From an uncultured Oscillospiraceae bacterium (GTDB lineage Bacteria; Bacillota; Clostridia; Oscillospirales; Acutalibacteraceae): a DNA stretch of 15,116 bases. The position numbers and the translations under genes were made by a program. The stretch is from contig UQAZ01000027.1 of the NCBI GenBank assembly GCA_900539165.1, positions 1 to 15,116 on the forward strand, written 5' to 3'. This document shows positions 13,227-15,116 of the stretch, piece by piece. The notes under the pieces are model-generated. The model made no database searches. It was not told where the DNA came from and saw only the letters and a program-made list of their open reading frames with translations. Every line of letters begins with the position of its first letter. Positions within the stretch are counted from its first letter, which is position 1.

Positions 13227-14632
13227 TATTCCTTACCGTCCCAGCAATATGTGCAAAGCTTGCTCGGGTCAAGCCCTACCGATTCAATCATATCATCAAG
13301 TCTGTGATACCTAAGAGTAGTAAAGTGAAGTTCTTTTCTGATTTCTTCAATCATTGCCGCATACTTTTCACTATCAGGGTCAACATATTCCTTGATTATT
13401 TCATCGGTCGGCTCGACACCCTCAAGCTTTTTAATTACTCTTCTTGTGATTAAATCCATTTCACTCGTAGAGCGTGAGAAATTGAGATACTTACAGCCAT
13501 AGAAAAGCGGCGGACAAGCAGGTCTGATATGTACTTCCTTTGCACCTGCTTCAAACAAGTATTCAGTAGTTTCCCTAAGCTGAGTTCCACGAACAATCGA
13601 ATCGTCAATCAAAAGTAAACTCTTTCCGTCAATTAAGTCGTGAATAGGAATAAGTTTCATTTTTGCGATTAGATTTCTCTTCGTCTGATTAGTCGGCATA
13701 AAAGAACGCGGCCAAGTAGGAGTGTACTTTATAAACGGACGTGAATACGGAATACCTGCCTCGTTTGAATATCCTATTGCGTGCGCAATACCGCTGTCCG
13801 GTACACCTGCAACAATATCCGGCTTAACATTATCTCTTTTAGCAAGAGCTTTACCGCAATTATATCTCATTTTTTCTACGCTTATGCCCTCATATGATGC
13901 TGACGGATAGCCGTAATAAATCCATAGAAATGTGCAAATACGCATCTTGTCTCCGGCAGGAATAAGCGTCTTTACTCCGTCAGGAGTGAGTACAACCGCC
14001 TCGCCGGGTCCGAGTTCTTTATACTCTTTATATCCTAAGTTGAGATATGCAAAGCTTTCAAAAGAAGCACAATATCCGTCCTCCTTTTGACCGATACTAA
14101 TCGGCGTTCTGCCAAGCTTATCACGAACGGCATAAACACCCTTAGGTGTTAAGATTAAAATTGAAATTGAGCCGTCAACAATTTCCTGAACATATCTGAT
14201 ACCATCAATAAAATTCTCTTTTTGGTTAATTATGGCGGCAACAAGTTCTGTTTGATTTATTCCACCGCCGTGCATTTCAAAAAAGTGAGTATTTGTTTTA
14301 ATAATTTCGTCTGCAATTTCATCAATGTTATTGATTTTGCCGACGGTTGAAATAGCATATGTGCCATGATGAGACCTGATTAAAATAGGCTGAGCCTCAA
14401 AATCACTGATACAACCTATGCCCATCTGACCGTGCATAGAATTTGATTCCTTAGTAAACTTAGTTCTGAAAGGAGCATTTTCGATATTATGAATAGCCTT
14501 ATCAAAACCACTCTCGCTGTCGTAAACAGCCATACCTGCTCTTCTTGTTCCGAGGTGAGAATGATAGTCTACACCGAAAAACAAATCAAAAACACAATCT
14601 TCTCTTGATACTGCGCCGAAAAATCCACCCAT
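13226..14632 (-). CDS. PurF-like amidophosphoribosyltransferase with altered glutaminase pocket
   Basis: By family, PurF makes 5-phosphoribosylamine from PRPP and glutamine, the first step of purine synthesis. From ATG 14632 the protein is 468 aa, beginning MGGFFG. The PRTase half is intact: GVPDSGI at 276-282, KYTPTWPRSF and the PRPP loop LLLIDDSIVRGTQ at 339-351. Cys233, Cys380, Cys460 and Cys463 (CTYC) fit the four [4Fe-4S] ligands of Bacillus-type PurF. In the glutaminase half Cys13 is kept, but LQHRGQ is replaced by SHLGTRR (25-31), the GHxRYxT block by IGCISDF (72-78), HNGNL by TVGKI (96-100) and SSDTE by INQTE (125-129). It may be a distinct PurF branch. Start choice: an upstream TTG at 14647 is less likely than the ATG. 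It is followed by a nitroreductase gene. Confidence 0.85.
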   Translation of the reverse strand: MGGFFGAVSREDCVFDLFFGVDYHSHLGTRRAGMAVYDSESGFDKAIHNIENAPFRTKFTKESNSMHGQMGIGCISDFEAQPILIRSHHGTYAISTVGKINNIDEIADEIIKTNTHFFEMHGGGINQTELVAAIINQKENFIDGIRYVQEIVDGSISILILTPKGVYAVRDKLGRTPISIGQKEDGYCASFESFAYLNLGYKEYKELGPGEAVVLTPDGVKTLIPAGDKMRICTFLWIYYGYPSASYEGISVEKMRYNCGKALAKRDNVKPDIVAGVPDSGIAHAIGYSNEAGIPYSRPFIKYTPTWPRSFMPTNQTKRNLIAKMKLIPIHDLIDGKSLLLIDDSIVRGTQLRETTEYLFEAGAKEVHIRPACPPLFYGCKYLNFSRSTSEMDLITRRVIKKLEGVEPTDEIIKEYVDPDSEKYAAMIEEIRKELHFTTLRYHRLDDMIESVGLDPSKLCTYCWDGKE

Positions 14633-14643
14633 AGTTTTATATA

Positions 14644-14666
14644 GCAAGCAATGCTTGCCCCTCCCC
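14644..14666 (-). promoter_or_regulatory. purF leader: GGGGAGGGG ribosome site and hairpin before the ATG
   Basis: GGGGAGGGG (14658-14666 in plus coordinates) is far from the ATG at 14632, about 27 nt from its GGAGG core. In between, GCAAGC/GCTTGC (14644-14649 with 14653-14658) can fold into a 6-bp hairpin with a 3-nt loop, shortening the effective gap to about 11 nt. The alternative is initiation at TTG 14647, 12 nt from GGAGG. Confidence 0.55.
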
Positions 14667-14683
14667 AATTACTTTGTGCGTTT

Positions 14684-14712
14684 ATTATATCAAATGAAAA
14701 ATACAATTACAA
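14684..14712 (-). promoter_or_regulatory. Promoter of the purF-nitroreductase operon
   Basis: TTGTAA (14707-14712) and a perfect TATAAT (14684-14689) are 17 bp apart on the minus strand, giving a start near 14677 and a 5' leader of about 45 nt. No purine riboswitch would fit into that leader. Confidence 0.75.
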
Positions 14713-14921
14713 GAGAATAGCATAACATTTTGCAAAAAGAAAGCAAAAAGGATTGGTTTAACCAACTTGTCGCTCGTATCAGGCAGGCAATGGATAAGAC
14801 AAAGATAAATTTTACAATTTTGTAAAAAACACAATAAAAAAAGGTTTTTTATGTAGATAAAGAAAAAGCCATAAACCTATCTAAGAGGTCAAGCTCACAA
14901 TGGCTTGAGAGGGCAAACAAA
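14713..14921. other. AT-rich intergenic region with two short palindromes
   Basis: No gene or recognised RNA was found. Two inverted repeats stand out: TTGGTT/AACCAA (14753-14758 and 14760-14765), upstream of the purF -35 box, and TTTTACA/TGTAAAA (14810-14816 and 14821-14827). A TCAAGC/GCTTGA pair lies near 14890-14908. The first could be an operator for purF; nothing further can be said. Confidence 0.4.
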
Positions 14922-14945
14922 AAAGACAGTCATATGACTGTCTTT
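14922..14945 (-). terminator. Terminator of the tRNA-Gly/tRNA-Cys unit
   Basis: A perfect 24-bp palindrome (AAAGACAGTCAT and its complement) lies just after the CCA of tRNA-Cys on the minus strand and runs into T's. The core AAAGACAGT also begins the stem of the terminator at 4691-4721, so both tRNA terminators share that word. Confidence 0.8.
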
Positions 14946-14948
14946 CTA

Positions 14949-15022
14949 TGGAGGCACCACCCAGACTTGAACTGGGGATAAAGGTGTTGCAGACCTCTGC
15001 CTTACCTCTTGGCTATGGTGCC
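14949..15022 (-). tRNA. tRNA-Cys (anticodon GCA)
   Basis: A 74-nt tRNA with acceptor GGCACCA/TGGTGCC, discriminator T (U73, the cysteinyl-tRNA synthetase identity base) and an encoded CCA. The anticodon loop CTGCAAC gives GCA; the T-arm GTTCAAGTC is normal. It follows tRNA-Gly on the minus strand. Confidence 0.96.
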
Positions 15023-15030
15023 ATAAAATT

Positions 15031-15058
15031 AATAGAAAACACATTAGTGTTTTCTATT
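15031..15058 (-). terminator. Stem-loop between tRNA-Gly and tRNA-Cys
   Basis: A perfect 12-bp AT-rich stem (15031-15042 with 15047-15058) has a 4-nt loop. On the minus strand it follows tRNA-Gly and is trailed by AATTTTATGG, a poor T-run, so it may be a weak terminator or a processing hairpin. Confidence 0.45.
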
Positions 15059-15061
15059 TTG

Positions 15062-15116
15062 TGGAGCGGATTACGAGACTCGAACTCGCTACCTTCACCT
15101 TGGCAAGGTGACGCTC
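15062..15116 (-). tRNA. tRNA-Gly (anticodon GCC), 5' part outside the window
   Basis: The visible 55 nt include the anticodon region (TTGCCAA loop, anticodon GCC), T-arm GTTCGAGTC, acceptor 3' strand and an encoded CCA. The D-arm and 5' acceptor strand lie beyond the right edge. Confidence 0.93.

Noticed and set aside
14633..14677. Purine riboswitch ahead of purF
   Set aside because: The predicted leader is only about 45 nt and lacks the three-way junction; only a small hairpin is present.

Overview
The window looks like chromosome of a low-GC, spore-forming Firmicute, most likely a Clostridia member of the gut Ruminococcaceae/Oscillospiraceae/Lachnospiraceae type. This rests on strong AGGAGG-type ribosome sites, AT-rich intergenic DNA, sigma-A-type TTGACA/TATAAT promoters, the sporulation genes spoIIR and cwlD, and the UPF0237/UPF0210 pair. 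Assignment below the class level is inference; no rRNA or other marker is present.

Layout. (1) Positions 1-1470 are accessory DNA: a small ribbon-helix-helix (RHH) gene with direct repeats in its promoter, a cluster of AGACA half-sites with a perfect 30-bp inverted repeat, an oriT-like GC-richer segment with hairpins, and two unrecognised small ORFs. It looks like the edge or remnant of a mobilizable element. (2) 1475-3664 holds a cwlD-radA operon (minus strand), divergent from a D-2-hydroxyacid dehydrogenase gene at 3726-4682 (plus strand); the two -35 boxes lie back to back. (3) 4691-4962 holds a two-gene tRNA-Leu operon (UAA then CAA) with its own consensus-like promoter and a shared bidirectional terminator. 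(4) 5001-9042 is a minus-strand cluster: PHP histidinol-phosphatase-like gene, Lrp/AsnC regulator, class I aminotransferase, ispE, then spoIIR behind an intergenic hairpin. (5) 9085-10820 is a plus-strand ACT-domain (UPF0237) plus UPF0210 operon with a perfect consensus promoter. (6) 10844-11590 encodes an unrecognised Lys/Ala-rich single-pass membrane protein, divergent from a LysR regulator (11761-12645) that has a palindrome near its likely start of transcription. (7) 12693-14712 is a purF-like plus nitroreductase operon. (8) 14922-15116 holds tRNA-Cys and a partial tRNA-Gly.

How the genes relate: most are housekeeping (tRNA supply, DNA repair by RadA, isoprenoid precursor synthesis by IspE, purine synthesis) or sporulation (CwlD in cortex maturation, SpoIIR in forespore-to-mother-cell signalling). 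Translational coupling is frequent: TAATG junctions join cwlD-radA and purF-nitroreductase, and lrp-aminotransferase and aminotransferase-ispE overlap. Two items merit most attention. The PurF-like protein keeps its phosphoribosyltransferase half and the likely iron-sulfur cysteines, but most signature residues of the glutamine pocket are replaced. The left-end module is dense in repeats and looks like a transfer or replication locus.
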